Shown one piece after another: positions 1 through 9,120 of a DNA stretch of 64,000 nt. Numbering within the stretch: the stretch's first letter is position 1; each line of letters opens with the position of its first letter. Position numbers and translations under genes: made by a program. The DNA is taken from the NCBI GenBank assembly GCA_039105265.1, contig JAPFFF010000030.1, positions 1,302,001-1,366,000 on the forward strand, written 5' to 3'. The notes beneath the pieces were generated by a model. The model was not told the DNA's origin. It saw only the letters and a program-made list of their open reading frames with translations, and made no database searches. The DNA is from Tritrichomonas musculus. Taxonomy: Eukaryota > Parabasalia > Tritrichomonadida > Tritrichomonadidae.

Positions 1-84
1 AGCACATTGACACACATTCAATGAAAGTGATCGTTGACTCATCATACACTAAATAATTCAAAGCACTTTGTAATGTTTAAATGA

Positions 85-722
85 AAAAAGGAGAAAGAAA
101 TTATAACTAATAACGTTGCTGAAAACCACAACAAAACCTTAAGAAAACATATTGAAGATCATCCATTCTTGGATACTTTACAACAGAAACTTGCATATGT
201 AGAAAATAAACATTATAATAGATGGTTTAATCATATAACGAAGAGTTCGATAAAAAGTTTAGAACTTTTATGGCATCATTAGTAAAAAATAAATTGATAC
301 GAATAGAAAATCATATTGAAGATCAATTTTTTGACGACAATTCAGATGATTGGTTGAATTTCGCAGAATTTATTTCAGAAGATAAATTAGATTGTTAAGA
401 AGACATTTCAGATGTTTCAGTTAACTTAAGTTACTCAGATGATGAAATTAATAATTCAGCTGAAGAAGTTGCCATGAAAGAAGATGATTATTCCAAAGAT
501 GAAAGAAAAAATTTTGAAGGAGCTGAAGACGAATTGAATGTTATTCTAAATGCCTCCTCAAGGCAAAAAACAAAGATTAGGGCAATATCGAACACGGCTC
601 AACAAATTCTCATTAGAAATATAGTGGTTTTTAATAATGCACCATCGAGATCTATAGAAAGAGCAGACATTAAAGTGAATAGAATTTCAATCGATCTAAG
701 ATCAGCTGATTCTCTCATTTGA
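85..722 (+). pseudogene. decayed ORF, unknown acidic protein
   Basis: I do not recognise this protein. From the ATG at 270 one frame runs to the stop at 720-722 (about 150 codons) and is broken only by a TAA at 396-398. Upstream of 270, coding-like sequence (around 'FLDTLQQKLAYVENKHYNRW') lies in another frame and reads into the 270 frame near 240-280, which suggests a frameshift. The encoded sequence is acidic in the middle, with stretches such as 'DNSDDW' and 'NLSYSDDE'. No initiator element was seen just before 270. It could equally be the tail of a gene that begins left of the window. A host pseudogene is the simplest reading. Confidence 0.4.
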
Positions 723-1488
723 AAAAGAACTTTTTGATACATTTTTTCTTGCTAGTTTGTTTCCTTAAGATGATTTACTTCTTCTAGATGCTTTTCTTTT
801 TGGAATATCATTTGCTGCTCTACAAAAAATAATATTTTTTTTCCAGAAAAATTAATTGTGAGATTATAAAGTTTGTTCTTGCTTATTTTGAGAAACATGT
901 CACTCTCTTCCAATTCGTTTTTGAATTTGAGAAGAAGAAATTTATACACGATACAACATTTCAGCAAATAATCGAAAGAATGTGCACATTCTTTCTAAAA
1001 ACTAATGTTAGTGATTGATATCATGCCCACAAGAATATCTGTCAATTGATTTGATTCCTTTTTATGGTCTAATATTTTTCTCTACAGTCAAAATATGTAC
1101 ATGAGAATAAACAGTCCATTTTAAACTAAAGAGAGGACAGAATTTACATTGTACCACTTTAAATGGACCTTTTGTACATATGTAATTACAATGAGCATGC
1201 AATCTTGAGCGCCTTTTAGATACTTTTATCACATATAATGAGATTAGTTTTAGGAGAAATTCCAATTTTGAACGAAAATCTGACATAAAGACGTTAAGAA
1301 TTTCTTTTTTTGGCTGAGGAATCGACTATAAGAAAAATCCGGGTCAGGTCAATTTGACCTTATGGCCAATATATTTAACCATACTTAGAAAACCAATCAA
1401 ACTTTTTGAACGAAAGTAAACGCCATTTATCTGCAATTGTGGAAACACAAAACTAATAAGAACGAATGCAGGAACGCATGAATTCGAA

Positions 1489-1714
1489 CAAGATATGACG
1501 AACGAACTCGTAATTAACAAATATTACGCCAAGATACGACAAGCAAACTCACAATTGTAAACAATCGAGCAAGATAAGACAAGCAAACTCGTAATTGTAA
1601 TTATTCTACCAAGATAAGATAAGAAAACTCGTAATTGTGAATGTTTTAGCAAGATATAACAACGAAACTCGTAATTGTAAATAATCTACCAAATTAAGAC
1701 AAGCAAACTCGCCA
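1489..1714. repeat. 40-bp minisatellite inside MITE A
   Basis: Six imperfect copies begin at 1489, 1530, 1570, 1610, 1650 and 1690. The unit starts CAAGATAAGACAAGCAAACT and continues with CGTAATTGTAA plus a variable tail. The spacing is 40 bp (41 for the first). The array sits just inside the left terminal inverted repeat. Confidence 0.85.
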
Positions 1715-2031
1715 TTTGATGGAATTTTTTCTAGTTCAACTATTTATTTATGTGCACGAATCAAGTTGTTTTTTAATAAAAAAGAATTAGTTTTAATGTT
1801 GATATTTATACTAATTTATCCTTTTCATGAGTAATTGAGAGTATAAATGGTCGTCTGCCTTTGAAAAATCTTTAAAATTAAGAATTTATTTGGTCGTACA
1901 CCAAAAAATGATTATAATATCTAAAAAAAAAATCATGAGAAATATTAATATTTGTAAGTTTATTTAAACTAGGAATAAATATGATACCAATTTAAAGAAA
2001 AAGTAATTAATAAGCCATCTAATGAGCATTC

Positions 2032-2063
2032 TTTGTACATCAAACACGTGTCTGATGTACAAA
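2032..2063. repeat. 32-bp near-perfect palindrome
   Basis: Arms TTTGTACATCA (2032-2042) and TGATGTACAAA (2053-2063) flank the palindromic core ACACGTGT (2044-2051). Only the pair 2043/2052 does not match. It lies inside MITE A and could form a hairpin or cruciform. Confidence 0.8.
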
Positions 2064-2948
2064 ATGTCTTCAAATGATAAATATGCTTTAGTAAGCATTA
2101 TACCAATAACGCTGATTTGTCACGATATAATGAAAGATCATTTAATTTAAACATCGATTATATTTAAACGCTGGTTATTTCAAGGAAATGATCTTTAATT
2201 TGATTGTATGATAAAAATCGAGGTTTAAATATGTTGTATTTAGTAATTTTTGTATTCAACGTACTGTATTTCGCGAATTATGATTTGATTCAATAAAATT
2301 GCTAGTAAATAGAATGAATAACGTTTAGCATGAGGAATGGTTAGAACGTGATTATGATAAAATCTGGCGTTAGAAGGAAATTAACTTGTTTTGCTGTTAT
2401 TTATTGCGAGTTTCGTATTGTTCAAATATAGTCGTTTACTTTCGTTCAAAAAGTTTGATTGGTTTTCTAAGTATGGTTAAATATATTGGCCATAAGGTCA
2501 AATTGACCTGATCTGGATTTTTCATATAGTCGATTCCTTAGCCCTTTTTTTTTTTTTTTTTTTTTTTGCTTTTTTGCTAAGCATATACTTAATATTTTGT
2601 TATGTTTGTTAAAAAATATTATTTTATAAGTCTTATTAAATATATCTATTTTGGAAACGAAACTTAAAAATATTTTTATAAAAATAATATCTGAAATGAT
2701 CATCAAAAAAAAACTTACAAAAAAATCATTTTTTCATTTATAATTGTATTTAAAGATCATTGATGAATGGTATTGGTGATCAATTTTGGACCTAGAGGTT
2801 TCGGACGAGAAGAGATTATGCTGTTGTTTAAAACAATCTATGAAATAAAGCAATATCATATAAATGCATTTTAAATGCCTATTTTTCTAATTTATTTTTA
2901 AATTTATTATAAAGAATATTTAAATAAATTTATTTTTTAACTTTTTTT

Positions 2949-2979
2949 TGGCGGTTTCATATATTGAAAAATACCGCCA
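2949..2979. other. GC-rich hairpin upstream of histone H3
   Basis: TGGCGGT (2949-2955) and ACCGCCA (2973-2979) form a 7-bp stem in otherwise AT-only DNA, about 155 bases before the H3 ATG. The loop contains a smaller TTCA/TGAA pair. It may be an upstream element for the histone gene, but there is no direct evidence of function. Confidence 0.25.
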
Positions 2980-3113
2980 TTTCAAATATGATTTCATGAT
3001 GCCGTTTTACACCGATGATATATTGAATAGATATAAATAAATTTATCATTTAAATATTTAAGGTATAAAAAGGTAATAAAAAAGGAGTAAATACCGAAAA
3101 GATGGAAATAAGA

Positions 3114-3120
3114 TCATTTT
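3114..3120 (+). promoter_or_regulatory. initiator (Inr) of histone H3
   Basis: TCATTTT fits the trichomonad initiator TCA+1-Y-W. The predicted start is 3116, which gives a 19-nt leader before the ATG at 3135. Short leaders of this kind are normal for trichomonad protein genes. Confidence 0.7.
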
Positions 3121-3134
3121 TATAATAAGAAGAA

Positions 3135-3551
3135 ATGGCACGTACTAAGCAAACAGCACGTAAATCAACAGGTGGAAAGACACCACGTAAATCTCTTGGA
3201 GCTAAAGCAGCACGTAAATCAACACCTGTTGTTGATTCACAAGGAGCCAAGAAACAACATCGTTTCAGACCAGGTACAGTTGCACTTAGAGAAATCAGGA
3301 AGTATCAAAAGAGCACGGATTTATTGATTCGTAAACTTCCATTCCAACGTCTTGTTCGTGAAATCGCTTCAGGTTTCAGAGGAGATCTTCGTTTCCAGTC
3401 ATCAGCAATTGCAGCATTACAAGAAGCATCAGAAGCATATCTTGTTGGACTTTTTGAAGATACTAACCTTTGTGCGATTCATGCTAACCGCGTTACAATT
3501 ATGGAACGAGATGTTCAATTAGCACAAAGAATTCGTGGTGAAAGAAACTAA
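3135..3551 (+). CDS. histone H3
   Basis: Core nucleosome histone that packages nuclear DNA. The 138-residue product begins [20 protein letters not shown] and contains the fold signatures [28 protein letters not shown] and [12 protein letters not shown], ending RIRGERN. It is two residues longer than the usual 136 because the linker after ARKS (VVDSQGAKK) is longer. Lysines equivalent to K4, K9, K14, K18, K23, K27, K36 and K56 are kept. The position of K79 is arginine (GFRGDLRF instead of DFKTDLRF), and the sites of K115 and K122 are N and R. There is no intron, and the stop is followed by A (TAAA, the trichomonad poly(A) signal). It has its own initiator at 3114. Identification is secure. Whether it is the main H3 or a variant cannot be told here. 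Confidence 0.97.
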   Translation: MARTKQTARKSTGGKTPRKSLGAKAARKSTPVVDSQGAKKQHRFRPGTVALREIRKYQKSTDLLIRKLPFQRLVREIASGFRGDLRFQSSAIAALQEASEAYLVGLFEDTNLCAIHANRVTIMERDVQLAQRIRGERN

Positions 3552-3636
3552 ATTTAACCAACGAATTTATTGTTATTGTATATTATATAAAATACTTTTT
3601 AAAACTCAATTCTTTTTTCTTTTCATTTCCAATTTT

Positions 3637-3705
3637 TATTTAATAATTACTGATACGAACAAACCTCTATAATGAAAAGATAAGCAAAACCCCTATATTT
3701 TAATA
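3637..3705. repeat. direct repeat, copy 1 (mate at 4779-4850)
   Basis: About 70 bp around CTGATACGAACAAACCTCTA and AATGAAAAGATAAG recur at 4779-4850 in the same orientation with few changes. The two copies bracket the tRNA-Glu and the minus-strand tRNA. They look like the remains of a local duplication or of a small dispersed repeat linked to tRNA genes. Confidence 0.7.
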
Positions 3706-3918
3706 AAAAACATTAATCAAAATATTTTTAATAAATTTGAAAAAAAAAAAAAAAAAAAAAAATTGATTTGAACAATAATAATAAAACATGATGGAAAGAA
3801 TAAGTATTATTCTTTTATATTCAGGATATTATTATTTGAAACAATTAATGAAAAAGATTGCGTTTTGATGCAAATAAATTTTCTTTGACAGATTTAAAAA
3901 TATTTAAGTCAATAACAA

Positions 3919-3990
3919 TCCGACATCGTTCAGCGGTTAGGATACGTGGTTTTCATCCACGGGATCGGGGTTCGACTCCCCGTGTCGGAA
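3919..3990 (+). tRNA. tRNA-Glu (UUC)
   Basis: The 7-bp acceptor stem TCCGACA/TGTCGGA closes a full cloverleaf. The anticodon arm is CGTGG-TTTTCAT-CCACG, giving anticodon TTC. The T arm contains GGGGTTCGACTCCCC, a perfect B box. A T-run starting at 3994 serves as RNA polymerase III terminator. No intron and no encoded CCA. Confidence 0.95.
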
Positions 3991-4693
3991 AGCTTTTTTT
4001 TTTTCATTTTAATAATTAAGGGGAATCAGATTTGTGAATTTAATTGTTTGAAAAGATAATATCAGATATGAACATAATCGATACCACTAAAAACAAGCAA
4101 AAAATGCATTAATTTTTTCCAATTTTTTTTATTTAAAATCATATTGATAATTATAATTATCGGTTGATCACTGGAAACATTCAAATTCTAAAATAATTGC
4201 ATTTATATTCACTTAATTCTTATTTGCGAATGCTTAAATACCTTTCAAAACTTTAAATTTATCTTTTTTCTGTAAGTAACTCTTTTCTTTCTCATTAATC
4301 TAGACTCCTACCGTAATGGATATTTTTGTTCAGCGATTTTGTGAAACATTAATCATTACTTTTTCATAAATTTTCTTTTCAAAAAAAAATCTTCTAATTT
4401 CAAGTTTTGGAATATGCTGATTTCTTCATTTTTTCCTTTGATTATTTCTTCAAGTTTCTTATTCAATTTCTCTGCTTCTTTAGATTCCTTTGAACTAGAC
4501 TCATTTACATCATTTGTAGTATCTTCCTCTTGCTTCATTCTTTGATTAACTTTTTTACTTTACAAATCTTTATGAAAAAGTAATATTTGAATGAAATCTA
4601 TCTGGTAAATAACGCAAAATCATCAAACAATGAAAACACCAGGAATAATAACAATAACAATAAAATAAAATAAAAACAAAAAAACAAAAAATA

Positions 4694-4767
4694 TGCGACG
4701 GATGGATTCGAACCATCAACCTCGATCATAATTCCTGATTATGAACTTCCAATTGTTCCACATCGCA
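4694..4767 (-). tRNA. tRNA gene, isotype uncertain
   Basis: Read on the minus strand there is a 7-bp acceptor stem (TGCGATG/CGTCGCA, one G-T pair), a 4-bp D stem (GAAC/GTTC) with GG in the loop, and a standard T arm (GATGG-TTCGAAT-CCATC) holding a perfect B box. A T-rich terminator follows on the minus strand (4676-4692). The anticodon arm is odd. The only good hairpin is CATAA-TCAGGAA-TTATG, which would give AGG (Pro) but with C instead of U at position 33, shares a base with the D stem and leaves a long variable region. It may be a genuine but divergent tRNA or a decaying one. Confidence 0.65.
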
Positions 4768-4778
4768 ATCTGAGATAT

Positions 4779-4850
4779 ATTTATTTAAAAATTGCTGATA
4801 CAAACAAACTTCTATAATGAAAAGATAAGTCAAACACCTTATTTCTAATA
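4779..4850. repeat. direct repeat, copy 2 (mate at 3637-3705)
   Basis: Second copy of the repeat at 3637-3705. It contains GCTGATACAAACAAACTTCT followed by AATGAAAAGATAAG and lies just right of the minus-strand tRNA. Confidence 0.7.
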
Positions 4851-5270
4851 TTATTCAATTAAAATGATTTTTAAAAATTTATCAAATTTCCATACTCACA
4901 CAACAAATGTTTTGATTTGTGATAAAATTTTATTTTATTTTAATTCTAATCCGATAATATGAGGATTGTTAAATTCAAACTTTTTGAACCGAATCTCAAC
5001 TCCCATCACAATTTCAGGCCAAAACAGAACATTCCATTTTTTTGCTTTTTTTCTATATCTACACATTATAAAGATAATAATTTTGTAGTAAAAACTCTAC
5101 GTTGACTTTTTTTATAATATTTTACATTTCTTCAAAAAAATAAAAAAACATTGAAATAAATTTGAATTGAGCATTCAATTAAAATTATTTCAAATTTGAA
5201 TCCACCGTAAGCTTTTTATTTCAATTTTTTAAATTTTATAATTTGATTATATAATTCAATTTTTTTTTCT

Positions 5271-5275
5271 TCACA
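5271..5275 (+). promoter_or_regulatory. initiator of the acyl-CoA synthetase gene
   Basis: TCACA matches TCA+1-Y-W. Transcription from 5273 would leave only 6 nt before the ATG at 5279, at the short end of the trichomonad range. Confidence 0.6.
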
Positions 5276-5278
5276 TAA

Positions 5279-7261
5279 ATGGGATCAGAAGAATCTAAGC
5301 CAAACATTTCAGTAATAGCCGAAGGAGAACAACCAGGGCCATTTGCTGTTCGTCGTTCTCCCGGATTTGAGAAAGGATTTTATCTTAATCCACCCGAATA
5401 TCAAACAATTCAAGATATAATTCTAGCTTCATACAAAAAGTATGCTAATAACCCATATATTGGACAACGAGAACGTAAAGGGGATCAATTTGCCAACAAA
5501 TTTACATTCAAAACGTATAAAGAATGCGAAACCATTGCATATCAATTTGGATCAGGTCTTATTTCACTTGGTGTCCAACCTAGAGACTTTATTGGTGTTT
5601 ATTCAGGCAACTGTCCTGAATGGATTCACATGATTGATGTATCCGCATTATATGGACATGTTATTGCAGCTCTTTATGATACGTTTGGCCTTGAAATATT
5701 AGGAAAACTTATTAGTAGTTCAAAATTAGAGACAATTCTTGTTTCAACAAAGAATGCTTCCAAACTCTTAGAATTAATGAAAAATGATAAATATAGTGTT
5801 CAAAGAGTCATTTTATTTAGTGACCCAAACCTTTCAACTGACTCATTAAAAGATGGTTTCCAATCTTGTGACATCAATTTCTATACATTCAATGATATCT
5901 TAGAAATTGGAAAAAATGATATCAAGCCACTTCCAAAAGTTGAACCAGATTGGCTCCACTACATCTGCTTCTCCTCAGGAACAACAGGAATGCCAAAAGG
6001 CGTTATGATCTCCCATCGTTCCCAAGTTTCCAACACAATTAATTGCAAAACACAATTGGGCATTACACAAAACTCTCGCCATCTCTCGTACCTTCCACTT
6101 CCGCATGTTTTTGAGCGAGTTGCCATCTCGACAATATTATTTGCAGGTGGCAGCATTGGCGTTTTCAGTGGATCGATTCCGAGACTTACAGAAGACATGC
6201 AAATATTACAACCGACACATTTAACCGCCGTACCACGCGTCATTAACCGCATTTATGACAACATCATGAACAAGCTTCATTCAAGCTCATATATCAAACA
6301 AGGAATTTTCTGGGGCTGCTGGTATTGGAAACGGTTTTGGCTCAAAAGGAACGAAAAAACACCATTTGTTGATCGTCTAGTTTTTGACTCAATTAACAAA
6401 CAATTAGGTGGAAAAGTTGGCCTTTTCTTGATCGGCGGAGCTGCCTTAAATCCTTGGATTCATGAATTCATCGGTTTCGCTACCGGTTCTCAAATGGGCG
6501 TCGGTTACGGACTGTCAGAAGTTGGCTCAGGCGTTGTTTGCAACCCACTCGATTTGAGGTACTCAAAACCAGGCACTGTTGGAGGACCGATGATGAATTG
6601 TGAAGTAAGAATCGAGCCAATTCCAGACTACGACGATCCAGAATGTGGTGAAATATTGATCTGTGGCCAATGCAACTGCAGCGGTTATTTGAACGATGAA
6701 CAAGCAACGAAAGAATTGTTCATTGATGAAAAAAACAGACTTGGCGACGGTGCTGCGAAAGGGACAAACTGGATCCATACCGGAGATGTTGGAAAGTGGG
6801 ATGATGAAGGGTATTTAATGATTGTCGATCGAATGAGGTCAATTTTTAAGCTATCGCAAGGTGAATATGTTGCTGCTGAACTTTTGACACAAACTTACGA
6901 AATGGCAAAGGTCATTAATCAGATTTTCATTTACGGTGATGCTATGAGAACTTATTTGGTGGCTATCGTCGTTCCAAAGATTTCTGAAGTGGCGGTTTTT
7001 CTCAAAAAAGATAGAATTTCTAATGAAGAATATGAAAACGCGTGCAAATCAAAAGATTTTTGTGATTACGTAAAAGAACAGCTTGAAAAAATAGCTGTGG
7101 AACATAACCTCCCAGGATACGAAAGAATTAGAGCTGTGGCTTGCGATAGTACTGAATGGACAATCGCTAATAATATGTTGACACCAACTTTCAAATTAAG
7201 AAGAAAGAATCTGGCTGCTAAATATGAAAAAATTATCGAAGACTTGTATGAATCGGCTTAA
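5279..7261 (+). CDS. long-chain acyl-CoA synthetase (AMP-forming)
   Basis: Activates fatty acids to acyl-CoA through an acyl-AMP intermediate, feeding phospholipid remodelling and protein acylation. The 660 residues are close to the usual length for eukaryotic ACSLs. Visible motifs in order: the AMP-binding P-loop SSGTTGMPKG (about residues 230-239), the adenine/acyl site GYGLSEVGSG (about 409), the hinge TGDVGKWDDEGYL (about 500) and, after it, DRMRSIFKLSQGEYVAAE, the ACSL-type fatty-acid motif. The N-terminus MGSEES fits the N-myristoylation pattern MGxxxS, so membrane attachment by a lipid anchor rather than a transmembrane helix is plausible (inference). The ATG follows an initiator by 6 nt, and the stop is within TAAA. 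Its strand differs from the next two genes. Confidence 0.95.
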   Translation: MGSEESKPNISVIAEGEQPGPFAVRRSPGFEKGFYLNPPEYQTIQDIILASYKKYANNPYIGQRERKGDQFANKFTFKTYKECETIAYQFGSGLISLGVQPRDFIGVYSGNCPEWIHMIDVSALYGHVIAALYDTFGLEILGKLISSSKLETILVSTKNASKLLELMKNDKYSVQRVILFSDPNLSTDSLKDGFQSCDINFYTFNDILEIGKNDIKPLPKVEPDWLHYICFSSGTTGMPKGVMISHRSQVSNTINCKTQLGITQNSRHLSYLPLPHVFERVAISTILFAGGSIGVFSGSIPRLTEDMQILQPTHLTAVPRVINRIYDNIMNKLHSSSYIKQGIFWGCWYWKRFWLKRNEKTPFVDRLVFDSINKQLGGKVGLFLIGGAALNPWIHEFIGFATGSQMGVGYGLSEVGSGVVCNPLDLRYSKPGTVGGPMMNCEVRIEPIPDYDDPECGEILICGQCNCSGYLNDEQATKELFIDEKNRLGDGAAKGTNWIHTGDVGKWDDEGYLMIVDRMRSIFKLSQGEYVAAELLTQTYEMAKVINQIFIYGDAMRTYLVAIVVPKISEVAVFLKKDRISNEEYENACKSKDFCDYVKEQLEKIAVEHNLPGYERIRAVACDSTEWTIANNMLTPTFKLRRKNLAAKYEKIIEDLYESA

Positions 7262-7403
7262 AATAATTCTTTTTTTTTTTAAATAAAAATTATCATAAAT
7301 ATACAACTTTTTCTTAGATGATATTGAATTGTTTTACATAAATATGGTTACATTTTTATTTTTAAAATAAAATGGTTATATTTATTTATATAATTAATTA
7401 AGT

Positions 7404-8462
7404 TCAGTTGAGTTTTCTTTTTCCTGCTTCTTTTGAAGCAACTTCAAATGCATGTATCATAGCATCCCAGAAGGCTTCATGACCTCCTTCTTTGAGCTTT
7501 AAGCAAACAAAAGTATTTGGATTTTCAAGAGTTGATGAATTTTGCTTCCTATCATTAAGATCATGGCAGCAGCAACCATATGTATATTCGCCTTTTGATT
7601 CAACATTTACGTGGCAAGGTTCTTTTTCAAATAGATCTGGTCTCAAAAGGTAAAATACAGCAACTGGATCGTGAAGTGGTGGTGATGGGAAACCATAGAC
7701 CGATTTATATGAATCTTTGAAGAACATTAAAATTTTTGAAACAATATCATAAAATACTTGAGAGTTGTGTTCAGTTGCTTTTTGAATTCTGTCCATTACA
7801 TTATCATCAACAAGGATAGTATGCGTAATATCGAGTGGTGCTGCAAAAATGACTTCAGCATCAGAATTGAGGACTACATTATATGCTTCTGGATCGACAA
7901 GAACATTAAATTCTGCAAATGGCGTAACATTTCCGACAACTTTAAAGTTTCCTCCCATTGATTGAATTCTTAATTTCTTAGCATCTTCTGGATATGCCAT
8001 AATATATTGGGCTATGTTAGTCATTGCTGCCGTAGCAATAACATCAAATCTATCTCCTTCTTTAACATCTCGAAGGAGTCTATGAAGATGCTTAAAGAAA
8101 TCAGTAGGAGACAATTCATCTTCTGATTTGTAACCTAATATATCAAGTGCTGGATTACGAGGTAAATCATTGTCAACTACATCCCAGTCAACTCCTCCAA
8201 GACCACTTTCGCCATGAATTTGAGCTGCTGCTCGGCCTTTACGAACAAGAGGATTTGGAAATCCGCGATAAACTGGAATATCAGCACGATTGATAAGGTT
8301 TAATGTATGACGAGCATTGTTATAAGTCTTATCAACAGTTTGGTTTCCGTGTGATGTTGATACAAATTGAGGATCGAGTGATGGGGAATTAGCGAAAAGA
8401 ATTAAGGCTGCAAAATCATCGTGTCCTGGATCACAATCAATGATACACTTTTTAGCTGACAT
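7404..8462 (-). CDS. inosine/uridine-preferring nucleoside hydrolase
   Basis: Hydrolyses the N-glycosidic bond of nucleosides to free base plus ribose. Trichomonads lack de novo purine synthesis and depend on such salvage. The 352-residue protein begins with the family signature IIDCDPGHDD (residues 7-16), whose aspartates bind the catalytic calcium. The C-terminal HDPVAVFYLLRPDLF supplies the conserved active-site aspartate region. There is no signal peptide or membrane segment, so a cytosolic enzyme is expected. The ATG is preceded by an initiator (8473-8479, minus strand) giving a 14-nt leader. It converges with the acyl-CoA synthetase, their stops being about 140 bp apart. Substrate preference cannot be read from sequence. 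Confidence 0.94.
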   Translation of the reverse strand: MSAKKCIIDCDPGHDDFAALILFANSPSLDPQFVSTSHGNQTVDKTYNNARHTLNLINRADIPVYRGFPNPLVRKGRAAAQIHGESGLGGVDWDVVDNDLPRNPALDILGYKSEDELSPTDFFKHLHRLLRDVKEGDRFDVIATAAMTNIAQYIMAYPEDAKKLRIQSMGGNFKVVGNVTPFAEFNVLVDPEAYNVVLNSDAEVIFAAPLDITHTILVDDNVMDRIQKATEHNSQVFYDIVSKILMFFKDSYKSVYGFPSPPLHDPVAVFYLLRPDLFEKEPCHVNVESKGEYTYGCCCHDLNDRKQNSSTLENPNTFVCLKLKEGGHEAFWDAMIHAFEVASKEAGKRKLN

Positions 8463-8472
8463 TAATTTAAAA

Positions 8473-8479
8473 AAAATGA
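8473..8479 (-). promoter_or_regulatory. initiator of the nucleoside hydrolase gene
   Basis: On the minus strand TCATTTT matches the trichomonad initiator. The +1 A falls at 8477, 14 nt ahead of the start codon. Confidence 0.65.
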
Positions 8480-9120
8480 TTTAGTTAGCACAACTTCATC
8501 TCTTTTATCGAAAAAGATACCTCAAAATATCGTCTGGAAAAAGCTCTCAATTTTAATAACTGATTGAATTTTTTTTGAAAAGAATTTTTTTTAGCGATTC
8601 TCAAAAAGATGCAGATAGGTCGGAAAATTTTTTATACTTCATTTAAACTAATAATATCATAAGCATATAAAATATTTTAATTATTATAATTATTCATTTA
8701 TATTTAATAAATTTTGTTATTAATATATTTTACTTTATAATTATATTTCATAATTATTTTATCAATATTCGATTAAAAGAAAGGATTTCAAAATAATGAT
8801 TAAAAAAGTTTCAAATTGAATTAAAGGATAGAATAGAATTCAATGCTATAGAAATTTATGATTTCTATATTATCTTCAAGAAAATGCTTATTTCTTAAAT
8901 ATTTAGTCCAAAACATCTAATATATTAATGAGAAAATATTAAAAAATGAATAATTAATTGTAAACACCAAAATCTATTATTCATTGAAAACGAATAAATA
9001 ATAAATATCAAATTATTAATAATGAATATCAAATTATTAATAATGAATATGAAATAACTTACTAACAACAAGTGAATGCTAATACTTTTTATTAAGATAA
9101 ATAATAAAATTTTATTTGTA
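8480..9120. other. intergenic, AT-rich
   Basis: No gene is seen here. The stretch is AT-rich and holds a two-copy 21-bp tandem repeat (ATATCAAATTATTAATAATGA, 9005-9046, with a partial third copy). Confidence 0.6.

Larger units (their letters stand above)
1312..2543. mobile_element. MITE A: 1.23 kb non-autonomous inverted-repeat element
   Basis: Terminal inverted repeats of about 112 bp (1312-1423 and 2431-2543) match with only a few differences. Both outer ends read GGCT(G/A)AGGAATCGACTATA. The 8 bases outside each end are the same, CTTTTTTT (1304-1311 and 2544-2551), as expected for an 8-bp target duplication, although a T-run makes this weak evidence by itself. No transposase ORF lies inside. 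The interior carries a 40-bp minisatellite, a near-perfect 32-bp palindrome (2032-2063) and a further inverted pair (2133-2143 with 2186-2196). An 8-bp duplication is typical of hAT-type and some other cut-and-paste transposons, but the superfamily cannot be settled from the ends alone. Confidence 0.85.

Noticed and set aside
752-967. Minus-strand ORF of 71 codons
   Set aside because: Lys/Phe/Leu-rich composition expected of AT-rich DNA; no motif or promoter.
1062-1286. Minus-strand ORF of 74 codons with a Cys-rich centre beside MITE A
   Set aside because: No known zinc-finger pattern, no initiator and no homologue recognised; probably chance or an unidentifiable remnant.
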